64,000 nucleotides of DNA from Verrucomicrobiota bacterium (lineage in GTDB: Bacteria > Verrucomicrobiota > Verrucomicrobiia > Opitutales > Opitutaceae), in NCBI GenBank assembly GCA_023457715.1, contig JAEWKR010000093.1:1-64000 (forward strand), given 5' to 3'. Shown piece by piece: positions 1 to 8,523 of this stretch (position 1 is the stretch's first letter; each line of letters opens with the position of its first letter). The position numbers and the translations under genes were made by a program. Under the pieces are notes generated by a model that made no database searches, had not been told where the DNA came from, and saw only the letters and a program-made list of their open reading frames with translations.

Positions 1-70
1 CATCACTTCCTCGCAGGTACCAAACAGTGAGCGGGACTACGGACGGGCTGCATTCGAGTTCCCTCTCCTA

Positions 71-100
71 TTCGTGTTCATTCGTGTCCATTCGTGGTTA
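71..100. repeat. 10-bp-period array, three units
   Basis: Three contiguous decamers (71-80, 81-90, 91-100) of the form TTCGTGTYCA, the last degenerating to TTCGTGGTTA. They lie just downstream of the cytochrome b562-like gene. The exact 10-nt spacing is seen directly; any function is unknown. No inverted arm is visible inside the window. Confidence 0.7.
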
Positions 101-140
101 ATCCGTCTGCATGGTTCCGGCTAAAGCCTGAAGCTTCCGG

Positions 141-617
141 CTATTTCTTCTCTTTTTTCTTCTCCTTCTTGAACTGCTTGTGGCTGTCTTCCATCCCCTT
201 CTTCAGCTGCTGCACCCGTTCACCGGCTTTCGCGTTGTCGCCGGCCTTCAGCGCTGACTCCAGGGCCTCCAGCCCGCTGACCATGCCCTTCATCCCGTCG
301 CGGTAAGCGGCGAGGAAGGCAGCGCGCTTGTCCGCGGGTACCTCCGCCAGCTTCTGCGGCTCGAGGTGGATGGAAGCCTCGGCGTTCTGCCGCATCGTCC
401 CGACGAGCTTCAGCGATTCCTCGTTCTTCGCCGGGTCCGCGATCTGCCGTTGCAGCGCGCGAAACGCGCGGCCGATCTTCTCCATGTGCTCTTCGAGCTC
501 GGTGTGCTCGTGGTCCCCGTGCGCCTTGGCCGACGCATTCGGCGACGGGTCGGCCAGCGCAACCACCGGAAGCACCAGCAAGGAAGACAGGGTGAACAGA
601 ACAATGCGGGATTTCAT
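141..617 (-). CDS. Cytochrome b562-like periplasmic protein
   Basis: A 158-residue exported protein with a signal peptide (residues 1-22, ending ALA before DPSP) followed by what should be a four-helix bundle. It aligns by eye with cytochrome b562: Met45 in the ELEEHMEKIG segment sits where the family has its axial heme Met7, and His146 in GMEDSHKQF sits where the family has axial His102. Both ligand positions being present suggests that it binds heme b and acts as a soluble periplasmic electron carrier, although some family members do not hold heme. Between signal peptide and bundle is a His-rich stretch (HGDHEH), and the C terminus is a lysine-rich tail (KKEKKKEKK). It is a single gene, 244 bp from xseA on the same strand, with a 9-bp-period repeat in the gap. 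Its redox partner is not identifiable here. Confidence 0.75.
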   Translation of the reverse strand: MKSRIVLFTLSSLLVLPVVALADPSPNASAKAHGDHEHTELEEHMEKIGRAFRALQRQIADPAKNEESLKLVGTMRQNAEASIHLEPQKLAEVPADKRAAFLAAYRDGMKGMVSGLEALESALKAGDNAKAGERVQQLKKGMEDSHKQFKKEKKKEKK

Positions 618-734
618 GGGAAAAGTGGGAAGGAGGATCGTTGCCAGTCTGACGGTTGCGAGGCGAGATCGTTACGCGCGGTTCTTCCTCATGGAGAGCA
701 GCGGCAGTTGTGTGATGAAGGAGATAGCCTCGCG

Positions 735-796
735 CAAAGGTCGCCAAGGTCACCAAGGTCGGAGCGCATTCGCCTTAGCGACCTTTGCGACCTTTG
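735..796. repeat. 9-bp-period inverted array
   Basis: The left arm has three nonamers (CAAAGGTCG, CCAAGGTCA, CCAAGGTCG; 735-761). The right arm has two copies of CGACCTTTG (779-796), which is the reverse complement of the first left unit. It could form a hairpin with a spacer of about 17 nt. It sits in the 244-bp space between xseA and the cytochrome b562-like gene, which otherwise shows no coding signal. Confidence 0.75.
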
Positions 797-861
797 CGTG
801 AGGCCTTCTGGCTCGAGCCTCGCGGACCCCGTGACCGCGGAGAGATCCGAGGCCCCGACGT

Positions 862-2145
862 TCAACCCTCGACGCGCACGTCGACACGGCCGTCGGCGAA
901 CTCGGCGTTCAGCTTTTGACCGGCGGCGACCGGCGCCTTGCGCGTCACCGCCCTGCCCTGCTCGTCGCGCACGATCACGAAGCCACGATTCAGCACCGAG
1001 GCCGGACTCGCCGCCTGCAACCGCTTCCAGAGCGACAGCAGCCGATGCGACTCCACCTGCACGCGTCTCGCCGGCGAGTGCTGGTCGAAACGCCCCCGCA
1101 CCTCAGCGAGCTGCCGCCGCCGATCCTGCGCGGAATGACGCAGCGCCGCGCCTAGTCGGTTCGCCATATCGTCGAGGCGCAGAAACCCCTGCTCGATCTG
1201 TCGCGACGGGGTGAGCAGGCGCAGGCGGGAGCGGGCATGGCCAACCTCGGCGCGGGCCCGCTGGAGCGCCGCGTCCATCAGCGTATCCAACGCCTCGCGA
1301 CCCTGGCGCAGCCGTTCGCAGCAGCCGACGAATTGACTCGTGATCAGTTCGGCCGCGGCGCTCGGCGTCTCCGCCCGCAGGTCGGCGGCAAAGTCGCAGA
1401 GCGTCACGTCGATCTCGTGGCCGACCGCGGAGATGATGGGCAGCGGGCACTCGGCCACCGCGCGCACGAGCACCTCCTCGTTGAAGGCCCACAAGTCCTC
1501 CAGGCTGCCGCCCCCGCGGCCGATCACCAGCAGGTCGAACCCGCCCCGGCGCTGGGCGAGCTGCAGCATCGCCGCCATCTCCGCCGCCGCGCCTTCCCCC
1601 TGAACCTTGACCGGCAGCACAATCACGTGCCCAAACCAGCAGCGCCGGCGGATGATCCGGACAAAATCCTGCACCGCGGCGCCCGTGGGCGAAGTGATGA
1701 AGCCCACCACCCGCGGCATCGGCGGGATGGGCACCTTCCGCTCCTTCGCGAACAGCCCCTCGGCCGCCAGCCGCGCCTTCAGCGCCTCAAACTCCCGCTG
1801 CAACCGGCCGACACCGTCCTCCACCACGGCCCGCACGATGAGCTGGTACTGCCCGCGGGCCTCGTAGACGCTCACTTCGCCATAGACCACGACCTGCGCG
1901 CCGTCCCGCAGCTTCACGGTCTGGCGCAGGGCGTCGCCGCGAAAAAGGACGGCGCTCAACTGCGCCCCGGCATCCTTGAGGGAGAAATACACATGGCCGC
2001 TCGCCTGGGCGCGGACATTGGACACCTCGCCGCGGACCCAGCCCGGCCGCACACCGTCCTCCAGGATTCGCTTAACGCGTCGCGTGAATTCGGTGACGCT
2101 CTCCGCGCGCGTGCCGGAGTCCGTGGCGTCAGCTTCGGCGCGCAT
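862..2145 (-). CDS. xseA: Exodeoxyribonuclease VII large subunit
   Basis: A 427-residue XseA, normal for the family. Exonuclease VII degrades single-stranded DNA to oligonucleotides from both ends, as a complex of this catalytic subunit with several small XseB subunits. The N-terminal OB-fold is clear (WVRGEVSNVRAQASGHVYF, about residues 37-55). The catalytic domain carries the family signatures GFITSPTGAAVQDF, VIGRGGGSLEDLWAFNEE and SAVGHEIDVTLCDFAADLR, with the ETPSAAAEL motif after them. A coiled-coil region and a short C-terminal domain follow. The ATG at 2145 was chosen because a longer reading frame would run back through the whole end of the upstream gene, and the OB-fold begins shortly after this ATG. 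It lies 8 bp after the stop of the VTT-domain gene, so the two are probably co-transcribed. No xseB is visible in the window. Confidence 0.95.
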   Translation of the reverse strand: MRAEADATDSGTRAESVTEFTRRVKRILEDGVRPGWVRGEVSNVRAQASGHVYFSLKDAGAQLSAVLFRGDALRQTVKLRDGAQVVVYGEVSVYEARGQYQLIVRAVVEDGVGRLQREFEALKARLAAEGLFAKERKVPIPPMPRVVGFITSPTGAAVQDFVRIIRRRCWFGHVIVLPVKVQGEGAAAEMAAMLQLAQRRGGFDLLVIGRGGGSLEDLWAFNEEVLVRAVAECPLPIISAVGHEIDVTLCDFAADLRAETPSAAAELITSQFVGCCERLRQGREALDTLMDAALQRARAEVGHARSRLRLLTPSRQIEQGFLRLDDMANRLGAALRHSAQDRRRQLAEVRGRFDQHSPARRVQVESHRLLSLWKRLQAASPASVLNRGFVIVRDEQGRAVTRKAPVAAGQKLNAEFADGRVDVRVEG

Positions 2146-2153
2146 GGGTCGGG

Positions 2154-2873
2154 TCAGGAGCCGGTGGTGGCGCTCTCCGGCGCGGGTTTCAACTCCTCCG
2201 CCTGGCGACGCGCGGCCAGTCTGCGCAGCACGATCTGCACGAGCAGGATCGCGACCACGAGCACGCCGACCCCGGTGGCCGCCACGCCGAACTTCCCGCT
2301 GAAGAGCCCCTTGCCCAGCATGATGGCACCAAGCGTCCACGGCACCATCACCAACCAGGAGACCAGCAGATAAAGCCGGAACGGCACCTCGGCCAGACCC
2401 AGGACGCAGGCCTGCAGCGGGTACGGCGGGCCCGGCGTCAACCGCACCAGCAGGGTGACGGTGAGCGCATTTTCAGGGGTGACCCGGGGGACCTTGTAGC
2501 CGTAACGCGTCATCAGCCGGGCGAGCAGCGGCCGCAGGGCGTACCGCGCCACCCAATACCCGAGGGCCAGGTTGATCGCGATGCAGACCAGCGACGCGGT
2601 GATGACACCCGCCATGCCCAGCTGGGGGGAAAACGCCTCGCCCGCCGTGATGGTGAAGGCCATCATCGGCATCCCCACCGCGGGCAGCACGATCATCGCG
2701 AGAAAGAACGCCGGCGCCCCGAGATCACGGATGAAGCCGATCATGCTCTCGAGGAGAGCGCGCAGATCCACCCCCCGCAGCACCAGCACCGCCGCAGCTC
2801 CCGCCAGCGCGCCCAGCGCAAGGAGGGGCAGGAGGGGCGGTTTTCGTTTCGGCGTGGGCTCCGTCGCGGACAT
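2154..2873 (-). CDS. VTT/TVP38 (DedA-like) membrane protein
   Basis: A 239-residue polytopic inner-membrane protein of the SNARE-associated/VTT superfamily, the group of TVP38/TMEM64 and DedA. After a short basic N terminus there is one membrane segment, a loop, then the conserved core: paired re-entrant-type hydrophobic segments (ALVLPAVGMPMMAF-like region about residue 65 onward), a G-rich helix with ITASLVCIAINLALGYW, and the typical LLVRLTPGPPYPLQ segment that precedes the last conserved helices. Relatives are lipid scramblases or transporters that support envelope homeostasis; the substrate here is unknown. A longer frame begins at 2966, but the ATG at 2873 starts just before the first membrane helix. 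It sits directly upstream of xseA (8 bp gap), with no obvious functional link. Confidence 0.8.
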   Translation of the reverse strand: MSATEPTPKRKPPLLPLLALGALAGAAAVLVLRGVDLRALLESMIGFIRDLGAPAFFLAMIVLPAVGMPMMAFTITAGEAFSPQLGMAGVITASLVCIAINLALGYWVARYALRPLLARLMTRYGYKVPRVTPENALTVTLLVRLTPGPPYPLQACVLGLAEVPFRLYLLVSWLVMVPWTLGAIMLGKGLFSGKFGVAATGVGVLVVAILLVQIVLRRLAARRQAEELKPAPESATTGS

Positions 2874-2965
2874 GGTGAGAGCCTGCCGATTGACCACACC
2901 TCCGGTCAAGAGTGGGCCACCCGGGCGCAGAGCCGGAAAAAGTCCTAGGAGCCGGCTGCGCGGCA

Positions 2966-2986
2966 ATTTCAGATTTCAAATTTCAG
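2966..2986. repeat. Heptad array, left arm
   Basis: Three contiguous 7-mers, ATTTCAG, ATTTCAA, ATTTCAG, directly after a GC-rich GCCGGCTGCGCGGC stretch. The complementary arm lies about 115 bp away at 3100-3127, so the two could pair across the space between the VTT-protein gene and the first glycosyltransferase gene. Confidence 0.75.
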
Positions 2987-3099
2987 ATCGGAGGCAAACC
3001 ACCCCGCAATGCCGGCCATCGCGACCTTTCCGCGAGGGCTTGTCTCACCCGCCCCCCGTACGCTAGGGCTACCCGGTCCAAGCCTCGGGCTTCAGAGCT

Positions 3100-3127
3100 C
3101 TGAAAGTTGAAATCTGAAACCTGAAAT
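3100..3127. repeat. Heptad array, right arm, at a gene start
   Basis: Four 7-mers, CTGAAAG, TTGAAAT, CTGAAAC, CTGAAAT, that end 7 nt before the ATG of the glycosyltransferase at 3135. They therefore occupy the place where a ribosome binding site would be, and no Shine-Dalgarno sequence is seen there. They are complementary to the arm at 2966-2986. Confidence 0.75.
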
Positions 3128-3134
3128 CTTCCTC

Positions 3135-3824
3135 ATGAAGCTGTCTGTCGTCATCCCCTGCTACAACGAAGCGAAAACGATCCGGCTGATCGTGGATCGC
3201 GTCCGCGCGGCTCCCGTCGCGGAGAAGGAGATCATCATTGTGGATGACTGCTCGCGCGACGGGACGCGCGACCTGCTGCGCACCCAGATCGCGCCGCTGG
3301 TCGACCGGATCATCTACCATGACGTCAACCAGGGGAAGGGCGCGGCGCTCCGCACCGGCTTCGCCGCCGCCACGGGGGATGTGATCGTGGTGCAGGACGC
3401 CGACCTGGAATACGACCCGCAGGAGTATCCCCTCCTCCTTCAGCCGATCCTCAAAGGCCAGGCCGACGTGGTGTTCGGCTCGCGTTTCCAGGGCGGGCAA
3501 CCGCACCGCGTGGTCTATTTCTGGCACATGGTGGGCAACAAGTTCCTGACCCTGTGCTCGAACATGGCCACGAACCTGAACCTCACCGACATGGAGACCT
3601 GCTACAAGGTGTTCCGCCGCGACGTTCTGCAGCAGATCCAGATCGAGGAGAACCGGTTCGGCTTCGAACCGGAAATCACCGCGAAAGTCGCGCGGCTCAA
3701 CGTGCCGATCTACGAGGTCGGGATCAGTTACTACGGCCGCACCTATGCGGAAGGGAAAAAGATCGGCTGGCGGGACGGCTTTCGCGCCCTGTGGGCAATT
3801 TTCAAATACAACGTCCTGCGGTGA
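3135..3824 (+). CDS. Polyprenyl-phosphate glycosyltransferase, GT2 (Dpm1-like)
   Basis: A 229-residue soluble-type GT2 enzyme without C-terminal membrane helices. It probably moves a hexose from a nucleotide sugar to undecaprenyl or another polyprenyl phosphate on the cytoplasmic face of the membrane, as Dpm1-like enzymes do. Visible motifs are the N-terminal VVIPCYNE (5-12), the nucleotide-binding VDDCSRDGT (about 36-44), [11 protein letters not shown] (65-75), the metal-binding DAD (88-90, in QDADLEYDP), and a GFEPEITAK segment near residue 178. Length and motif order match bacterial Dpm1-type proteins. It is the first gene of a + strand run of five (3.1-10.7 kb); the next gene starts 58 bp later and codes for a large membrane protein that could use the lipid-linked sugar. 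The sugar identity cannot be told from sequence. Confidence 0.9.
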   Translation: MKLSVVIPCYNEAKTIRLIVDRVRAAPVAEKEIIIVDDCSRDGTRDLLRTQIAPLVDRIIYHDVNQGKGAALRTGFAAATGDVIVVQDADLEYDPQEYPLLLQPILKGQADVVFGSRFQGGQPHRVVYFWHMVGNKFLTLCSNMATNLNLTDMETCYKVFRRDVLQQIQIEENRFGFEPEITAKVARLNVPIYEVGISYYGRTYAEGKKIGWRDGFRALWAIFKYNVLR

Positions 3825-3882
3825 ACGCGTCGCCGGCGTCCGCCCTGCCCTGCGCTCCGCGCGTTGAACGCCGGACCTCGCT

Positions 3883-5718
3883 GTGACCGCCGACCCTCTG
3901 ACCTGGCTGCGCGCCTTCGCGGGTGCCGCCCTGCTGCTCCTGCCGGGATATCTGCTCGCCCGCCGTTTCGAGGCACCGTCGCGGTGTGTCGGCGCGTTCC
4001 TGGGCAGCTGCGTTGTCCTCTTTGCGGTCACGATGGGCCTGACGGCGGCCGGCCTGCCTCTGCGGCTCGGGACCGTGGGGACGGGCCTGCTCATTGTCGC
4101 GATGGCCCTCGCGTGGCGGTGGCCGCAGGGTGCCGGCACCGTCTCTCGCGGCGACGCGGTCGAGCGGCGCGCCCACGCCTGGTGGCTCCTGACGCTTCCG
4201 GCACTCGCCTCCGTGGCGCTGCTCGCCGTGCTCGACCCGCTTTGCGGACCGGATACGGCGTTCCGCTGGAACCATCTCGCCCGGCTGATGCTCGTGCAGG
4301 AATCGCTCGCCAGTTATCCGCCGGTGACCGAAGCCGATTTCGAGTTGTATGCCTGGTGCGATGGCATTCCGCCCCTGGCCTCTCTGCTCACCTTCTGGGT
4401 CTACTGCACCGCCGGCTCGGCTGACGCGGCGCTGACGGCGATCCGGATCCTGCTCGAAGGCGCGGCCGTCTACGCGGCCACGGCCTGGCTGGCCCGCGCC
4501 GTGACGGCCCCTGGCTCGTCCGGGAGAACCCCGGCGGCTCCGTCGGGCGTGAGCGCGGCGGTCCTCAGCTCCAGCACGCTCATCCTGTGGTCAATCGCGA
4601 TGGGCCAGGAGTCCGCGCTGCTCGCCGCGTCCTTCGTGGCGCTGATCGCCGCCGGCCTCGATTATCAGGCACGACCCGGGGCCCACGCGGCGCTTTGGAT
4701 GGGCATGGCGGCGGCCGTCGGAGCGATCTCGCGCGAGTACGGGCTGGCCTACGTGGCGCTGGCCGCGGGCGCGCTGCTGTGCCAACGCCCTCCGCTCCGC
4801 CACCTCGCCGTCGCGGCGGCACCGGCCCTCGTGACGGCGGGGCCGTGGTACCTGCGCAACTGGGCGCTGACGGGCAATCCGCTCTACCCTCAGCTTTCCG
4901 GGCTCTTTCCCGGCAACCCGGTCCACACGCTGCATGCCGGGCCGGTCGCGCGCCAGTGGTCGTTTTCATCCCAGGAGTACGATGCCTCGATCATTCCCGT
5001 TCTCCTGCTCGTCCTTGCCGGGGTGCCGGTTGTGATTGGGCTGTGGGGGCTGGTCCGGGCGGGCCGACGCGCGCTGCTGCCCTGGTGCGGACTCGGCCTG
5101 ATCGTGGCGCTGTGGGCGATCTCGGTGCCGCAGACCGCCGCCGGGTGGGTCATCGGGCTTCGGGTCCTCGCCCCAGCCGTGGCGATGCTCGCCGCGTTTT
5201 CCGGGTGGGTGGCGACCCTCCGTGGTCCGCTGCGCGCGGGCGTGGTCGGGGTGCTGCTCCTCATCGTTGGAGATGCCGCGGCCCGGGTCTGGATCGTGCC
5301 TTCGTTCGCCTTGGAACGACCGCTGCCGGACTGGGCGGAGCGCTGGCGCGAGAAGAAGGACATCCTCGCCAACTCGGACCAGCCGCGCTTCTGGCCGGGG
5401 CTGGTGCGCCAGGCTGCCGGCGCCGGGGTTGTCGTTGACCACCCCCAGTTTCACACCAACGTGGTCAATCGTGGCGGCCGCGCGATTCCTCTGTTCAGTC
5501 CGGTCATGCGTCCCGCCTTCTCGCCCACGACTTCGTTCGCCGACATGGTCCTCGAACTCCGCCAGCGCAACATCCGCTTCATCGTCGTGGATTACAGCTT
5601 CAGCTGGACGCGCGAGTTTGCCGCCACGTATCCGTTCTGGCAGGAATTGAAACAGCAGCCGCCTGCGATCCGCCTCGGCGCCGGCCGCACCCTGTACGAC
5701 CTGGAAAACCTGCGATGA
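3883..5718 (+). CDS. Polytopic membrane protein, glycosyltransferase-like, paralogue A
   Basis: A 611-residue protein with about a dozen hydrophobic segments and a C-terminal soluble part of about 150 residues. It has the general build of GT-C glycosyltransferases that take sugars from polyprenyl phosphates, but I do not recognise a named family. It is clearly paralogous to the protein at 6685-8523: both share FRWDHLARLML/FRWNHLARLML, ASYPPV(T/S)xADFELY, the WCDGIPPL loop, WYLRN, TGNPL(Y/F)P and VPQTAAGWII/VIG. The GTG start at 3883 is supported because the paralogue begins at the matching point, just before its first hydrophobic helix. Its stop overlaps the next ATG (ATGA), so it is translationally coupled to the GT2 gene. 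Catalytic residues are not assignable with confidence; the acidic FELYAWCDG loop is conserved in both copies and is a candidate. Confidence 0.75.
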   Translation: MTADPLTWLRAFAGAALLLLPGYLLARRFEAPSRCVGAFLGSCVVLFAVTMGLTAAGLPLRLGTVGTGLLIVAMALAWRWPQGAGTVSRGDAVERRAHAWWLLTLPALASVALLAVLDPLCGPDTAFRWNHLARLMLVQESLASYPPVTEADFELYAWCDGIPPLASLLTFWVYCTAGSADAALTAIRILLEGAAVYAATAWLARAVTAPGSSGRTPAAPSGVSAAVLSSSTLILWSIAMGQESALLAASFVALIAAGLDYQARPGAHAALWMGMAAAVGAISREYGLAYVALAAGALLCQRPPLRHLAVAAAPALVTAGPWYLRNWALTGNPLYPQLSGLFPGNPVHTLHAGPVARQWSFSSQEYDASIIPVLLLVLAGVPVVIGLWGLVRAGRRALLPWCGLGLIVALWAISVPQTAAGWVIGLRVLAPAVAMLAAFSGWVATLRGPLRAGVVGVLLLIVGDAAARVWIVPSFALERPLPDWAERWREKKDILANSDQPRFWPGLVRQAAGAGVVVDHPQFHTNVVNRGGRAIPLFSPVMRPAFSPTTSFADMVLELRQRNIRFIVVDYSFSWTREFAATYPFWQELKQQPPAIRLGAGRTLYDLENLR

Positions 5719-6692
5719 CCTCCACCCCCTCCTTTCCGTCCGATGCCGGCGCGCGGTCGCGGCTCGCGGTGGTCGTGCCGGTTTACAATGAAGCCCAGGT
5801 GTTGCCGGAGCTGCTCCGCCGGCTGCTGGCGGTGTGCGACGCCGCGCCGGCCTACGACTGGCGCCTCATCTTCGTCAACGACGGCAGTCGGGACCAGACC
5901 GCTGACCTGATCCGCGAGCGCCTTGCGGTCGAACCCCGCATCACGCTCGTGGAACTGTCGCGCAATTTCGGTCACCAGCCCGCGCTGGCGGCCGGGCTGG
6001 ACGAAGCCCGCGGTGCCGACGCCACGATCACCATGGACGCCGATCTGCAGGATCCGCCCGAGGTGATCCCGGAACTGCTGGCCAGGTGGCGCGAAGGCGC
6101 CGAGGTGGTGCTGGCGGTCCGCCGTTCGCGGCAGGAAACCGGCGTGCGCCGGGCCGGGTTCGACTTGTTTCACGCGGTGTTCGACCGCCTGGCCGATTTT
6201 CCGATTCCGAAAAACACCGGCACGTTCGGGCTGCTGAATCGCGATGCCCTCGAGGCCTATTCGCGGCTGCCCGAGCGGCACCGTTTCTTTCCCGGCCTGC
6301 GCGCCTGGGTGGGCTTCGCCACGACGGAAGTGTTCTACGACCGGCAGGAGCGCGCCGCCGGACGCCCCGTGCAGACGCTCATCGGGTTGGTTCGCTATGC
6401 CTTCGACGGGCTGTTCAGCTTTTCCTACCTGCCGTTGCGGGTGCTCACCTATTTCGGCGTCTTCGCCGCCGGACTGGGTTTCGCGGTGGGCCTGTTCTTC
6501 GCGGTGCGCCGGATGCTCGACGTGGAGGTCGCGCAGATGGGCTTCACCACGATCGTCACGCTGATGGTGTTCATCGGCGGCGTCCAGTTGATCGGCATCG
6601 GCATCCTCGGCGAATACCTTGGTCGCATTTACGACGAAGTGAAACAGCGACCGCTGTACGTGGTGAAGCGACGGACCTCACGCAATGAGTGA
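5715..6692 (+). CDS. GT2 polyisoprenyl-phosphate glycosyltransferase with C-terminal membrane helices (GtrB/ArnC-like)
   Basis: A 325-residue enzyme with a cytoplasmic GT-A domain and two C-terminal membrane helices, the plan of GtrB, CsbB and ArnC. It likely makes a polyprenyl-phosphate-linked sugar. Motifs seen: VVVPVYNE (about 19-26), FVNDGSRDQT (53-62), LSRNFGHQ (81-88), and the metal-binding MDADLQDPPE (107-116). The helices start near residues 230 and 265, and the protein ends with the hallmark GILGEYLGRIYDEVKQRP. It is joined by ATGA to the membrane protein upstream and overlaps the next membrane protein by 8 bp (ATGAGTGA). This places a lipid-linked-sugar synthase between two paralogous membrane proteins, which fits a donor-synthesis plus transferase arrangement. 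Confidence 0.9.
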   Translation: MTSTPSFPSDAGARSRLAVVVPVYNEAQVLPELLRRLLAVCDAAPAYDWRLIFVNDGSRDQTADLIRERLAVEPRITLVELSRNFGHQPALAAGLDEARGADATITMDADLQDPPEVIPELLARWREGAEVVLAVRRSRQETGVRRAGFDLFHAVFDRLADFPIPKNTGTFGLLNRDALEAYSRLPERHRFFPGLRAWVGFATTEVFYDRQERAAGRPVQTLIGLVRYAFDGLFSFSYLPLRVLTYFGVFAAGLGFAVGLFFAVRRMLDVEVAQMGFTTIVTLMVFIGGVQLIGIGILGEYLGRIYDEVKQRPLYVVKRRTSRNE

Positions 6693-8523
6693 AGCGGGGT
6701 TCGGTGCGCTGGCCTGGCTGCGTCTCGCGGGCGCGTGTGCGCTGCTCCTGGCGCCGGGGTATATCGTTGCGGCCCGAGTCGTGCCAGCGCCGTCCCGCTG
6801 GTTCGCGGCGCCGTTTGCCAGCTTCGCGCTGCTCTTCGCGGTCCTTCTGACGCTGCACACGTTGGCCGTGCCCCTGGTCGCGCCCGCCGTGGCGGGCGCC
6901 ATGGCGCTGGTGACCGTGGTGCTCTGGGTCGCATGCCGCCGGCGTCCGGCCGGGCCGGCCGGGGACCCTTGGCGGTGGGACCGCTGGTGGCTCCCGGCGC
7001 TCGTGCCGCTCGGCTCGGCCCTCACCCTCAGCGTGCTTAATCCGCTTTCGGGCTTCGACAATTCCTTCCGCTGGGACCACCTCGCGCGCCTCATGCTGGC
7101 GCAGCAGTCACTGGCCAGCTATCCGCCCGTCTCGGCGGCGGACTTCGAGCTCTATGGCTGGTGCGACGGCATTCCCCCGCTGGTTTCATTCCTCAATTTC
7201 TGGATCTACTGCCTCGCCGGCGCCCCCGAACGCATCCTCACCGCGGCGCGCATCGCCGGCGAACTCGCGCTGGTCGCGGGCGGCACGGCGCTGCTCGGCC
7301 GCCGCCTCTGGGGCCCCGGCGCGGCCGGCGTCGGCGTGGCGGCGGCGGCCGCGAGTTCCCTGGTGCTCTGGAGCATCGGCATGGGGCAGGAAACGGGACT
7401 GCTGACCGCCGCCCTCGCGGGCACGGTGTATTTCCTGCTCGAATACCAGGCCGCCCCGGGCACCCGGGCGGCGTGCTGGGCCGCCGTGACTGCGGCCATC
7501 GGCGCGCTCAGCCGCGACTACGGCCTCGCCTATGTCGCCTTCGCCGGCGTGGTGCTGCTCGGGCTGCGGGCGCGGCCGCGCGACCTGGCGCTGTTCGCGG
7601 CGACCGCCGCGGTGATCGCCGGGCCGTGGTACCTGCGCAACGCGGTCCTGACGGGAAACCCTCTCTTTCCCCATCTGGCCGCGCTGTTTCCGGGCAACGA
7701 AATGCACACCCTGCACAGCGCCGCCATCGCGCGCGAATGGTCCTTCTTCAGCTCCCCGTACAACCCCGCGCGCCTGCCGCGCCTCTTCCTGATCATCGCC
7801 GGGATTCCCGTGCTGCTCGGGTTGTGGGGCCTCGGGCGAGCCGGCCGGCCCACGGCGATTCTCGCGGGAGCGATCGGTCTCCAGGCCGCGCTCTGGGTCT
7901 GGTCGGTGCCGCAAACGGCGGCCGGGTGGATCATCGCCTTTCGCGTGCTGACGCCGGCGCTCGTCCTGCTGGCCGCGCTCTCGGGCTGGGTGGCGGGTGC
8001 GCGCCCGGCGCTCCGACGCGTCGTTGCCGTGGTGGTGATCATCGGCGGTCTCGATGCGTCGGTTCGATTGTGGCAGTTCCCGCTGCAGCCAGGAAGGTCC
8101 ACGCTGCGGCTGCCGTCGGAGCCCACGCGGGAAACGCTCACCACGGTCGCGGTCACCGAGCAGATGCCGCTCTGGCACCAGTTGGTGCAGGCGGCGCACG
8201 GCGCCGGCATCGTGGTCGATCACCCCCGCTTCCACCTGCTGGTGATCCGCGCCGGCGGCCGGCCCGTGCCGCTGTTCAGTCCGGTCCTGCGCCCGACCTT
8301 GTCGCCCACGGCGGATTTCGACGCGACCGTGGCCGCGCTTCGCGCCGCGAACCTCCGCTTCATCTGCGTCAATTTCGACCATGGCTGGAGCCAGGATCTC
8401 GCGGCCCACCATCCTTTCTGGCGCACCCTGCGGGCCCGCGGCGCCCACGTGGCGCATCCCGTCTTTGCGGTGTACGACCTGCAGCAGCTGACTCTCCCGG
8501 CGGCATCGCCCGCCTCTCGATGA
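6685..8523 (+). CDS. Polytopic membrane protein, glycosyltransferase-like, paralogue B
   Basis: A 612-residue polytopic membrane protein, paralogous over its whole length to the 3883-5718 product (shared FRWDHLARLML, ASYPPVSAADFELY, WCDGIPPL, GPWYLRN, TGNPLFP, SVPQTAAGWII). The duplication brackets the GT2 gene: copy, GT2, copy. The soluble C-terminal part contains IVVDHPRFHLLV and PLFSPVLRP, also kept in the paralogue (VVVDHPQFHTNV, PLFSPVMRP), which suggests a conserved extracytoplasmic domain. It is probably a GT-C type sugar transferase or a lipid-linked oligosaccharide enzyme, but no established family signature was recognised. It overlaps the upstream gene by 8 bp and the downstream gene by ATGA, so the whole run is one operon. 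Confidence 0.75.
   Translation: MSEAGFGALAWLRLAGACALLLAPGYIVAARVVPAPSRWFAAPFASFALLFAVLLTLHTLAVPLVAPAVAGAMALVTVVLWVACRRRPAGPAGDPWRWDRWWLPALVPLGSALTLSVLNPLSGFDNSFRWDHLARLMLAQQSLASYPPVSAADFELYGWCDGIPPLVSFLNFWIYCLAGAPERILTAARIAGELALVAGGTALLGRRLWGPGAAGVGVAAAAASSLVLWSIGMGQETGLLTAALAGTVYFLLEYQAAPGTRAACWAAVTAAIGALSRDYGLAYVAFAGVVLLGLRARPRDLALFAATAAVIAGPWYLRNAVLTGNPLFPHLAALFPGNEMHTLHSAAIAREWSFFSSPYNPARLPRLFLIIAGIPVLLGLWGLGRAGRPTAILAGAIGLQAALWVWSVPQTAAGWIIAFRVLTPALVLLAALSGWVAGARPALRRVVAVVVIIGGLDASVRLWQFPLQPGRSTLRLPSEPTRETLTTVAVTEQMPLWHQLVQAAHGAGIVVDHPRFHLLVIRAGGRPVPLFSPVLRPTLSPTADFDATVAALRAANLRFICVNFDHGWSQDLAAHHPFWRTLRARGAHVAHPVFAVYDLQQLTLPAASPASR

Noticed and set aside
1..862. xseB next to xseA
   Set aside because: No small coiled-coil XseB-like frame was found on either side of xseA.
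7161..8519. N-terminal extension of the 8520-10712 gene in the same frame
   Set aside because: It overlaps the paralogue B gene in another frame and is Arg/Pro-rich; the ATGA junction at 8520 explains the true start.
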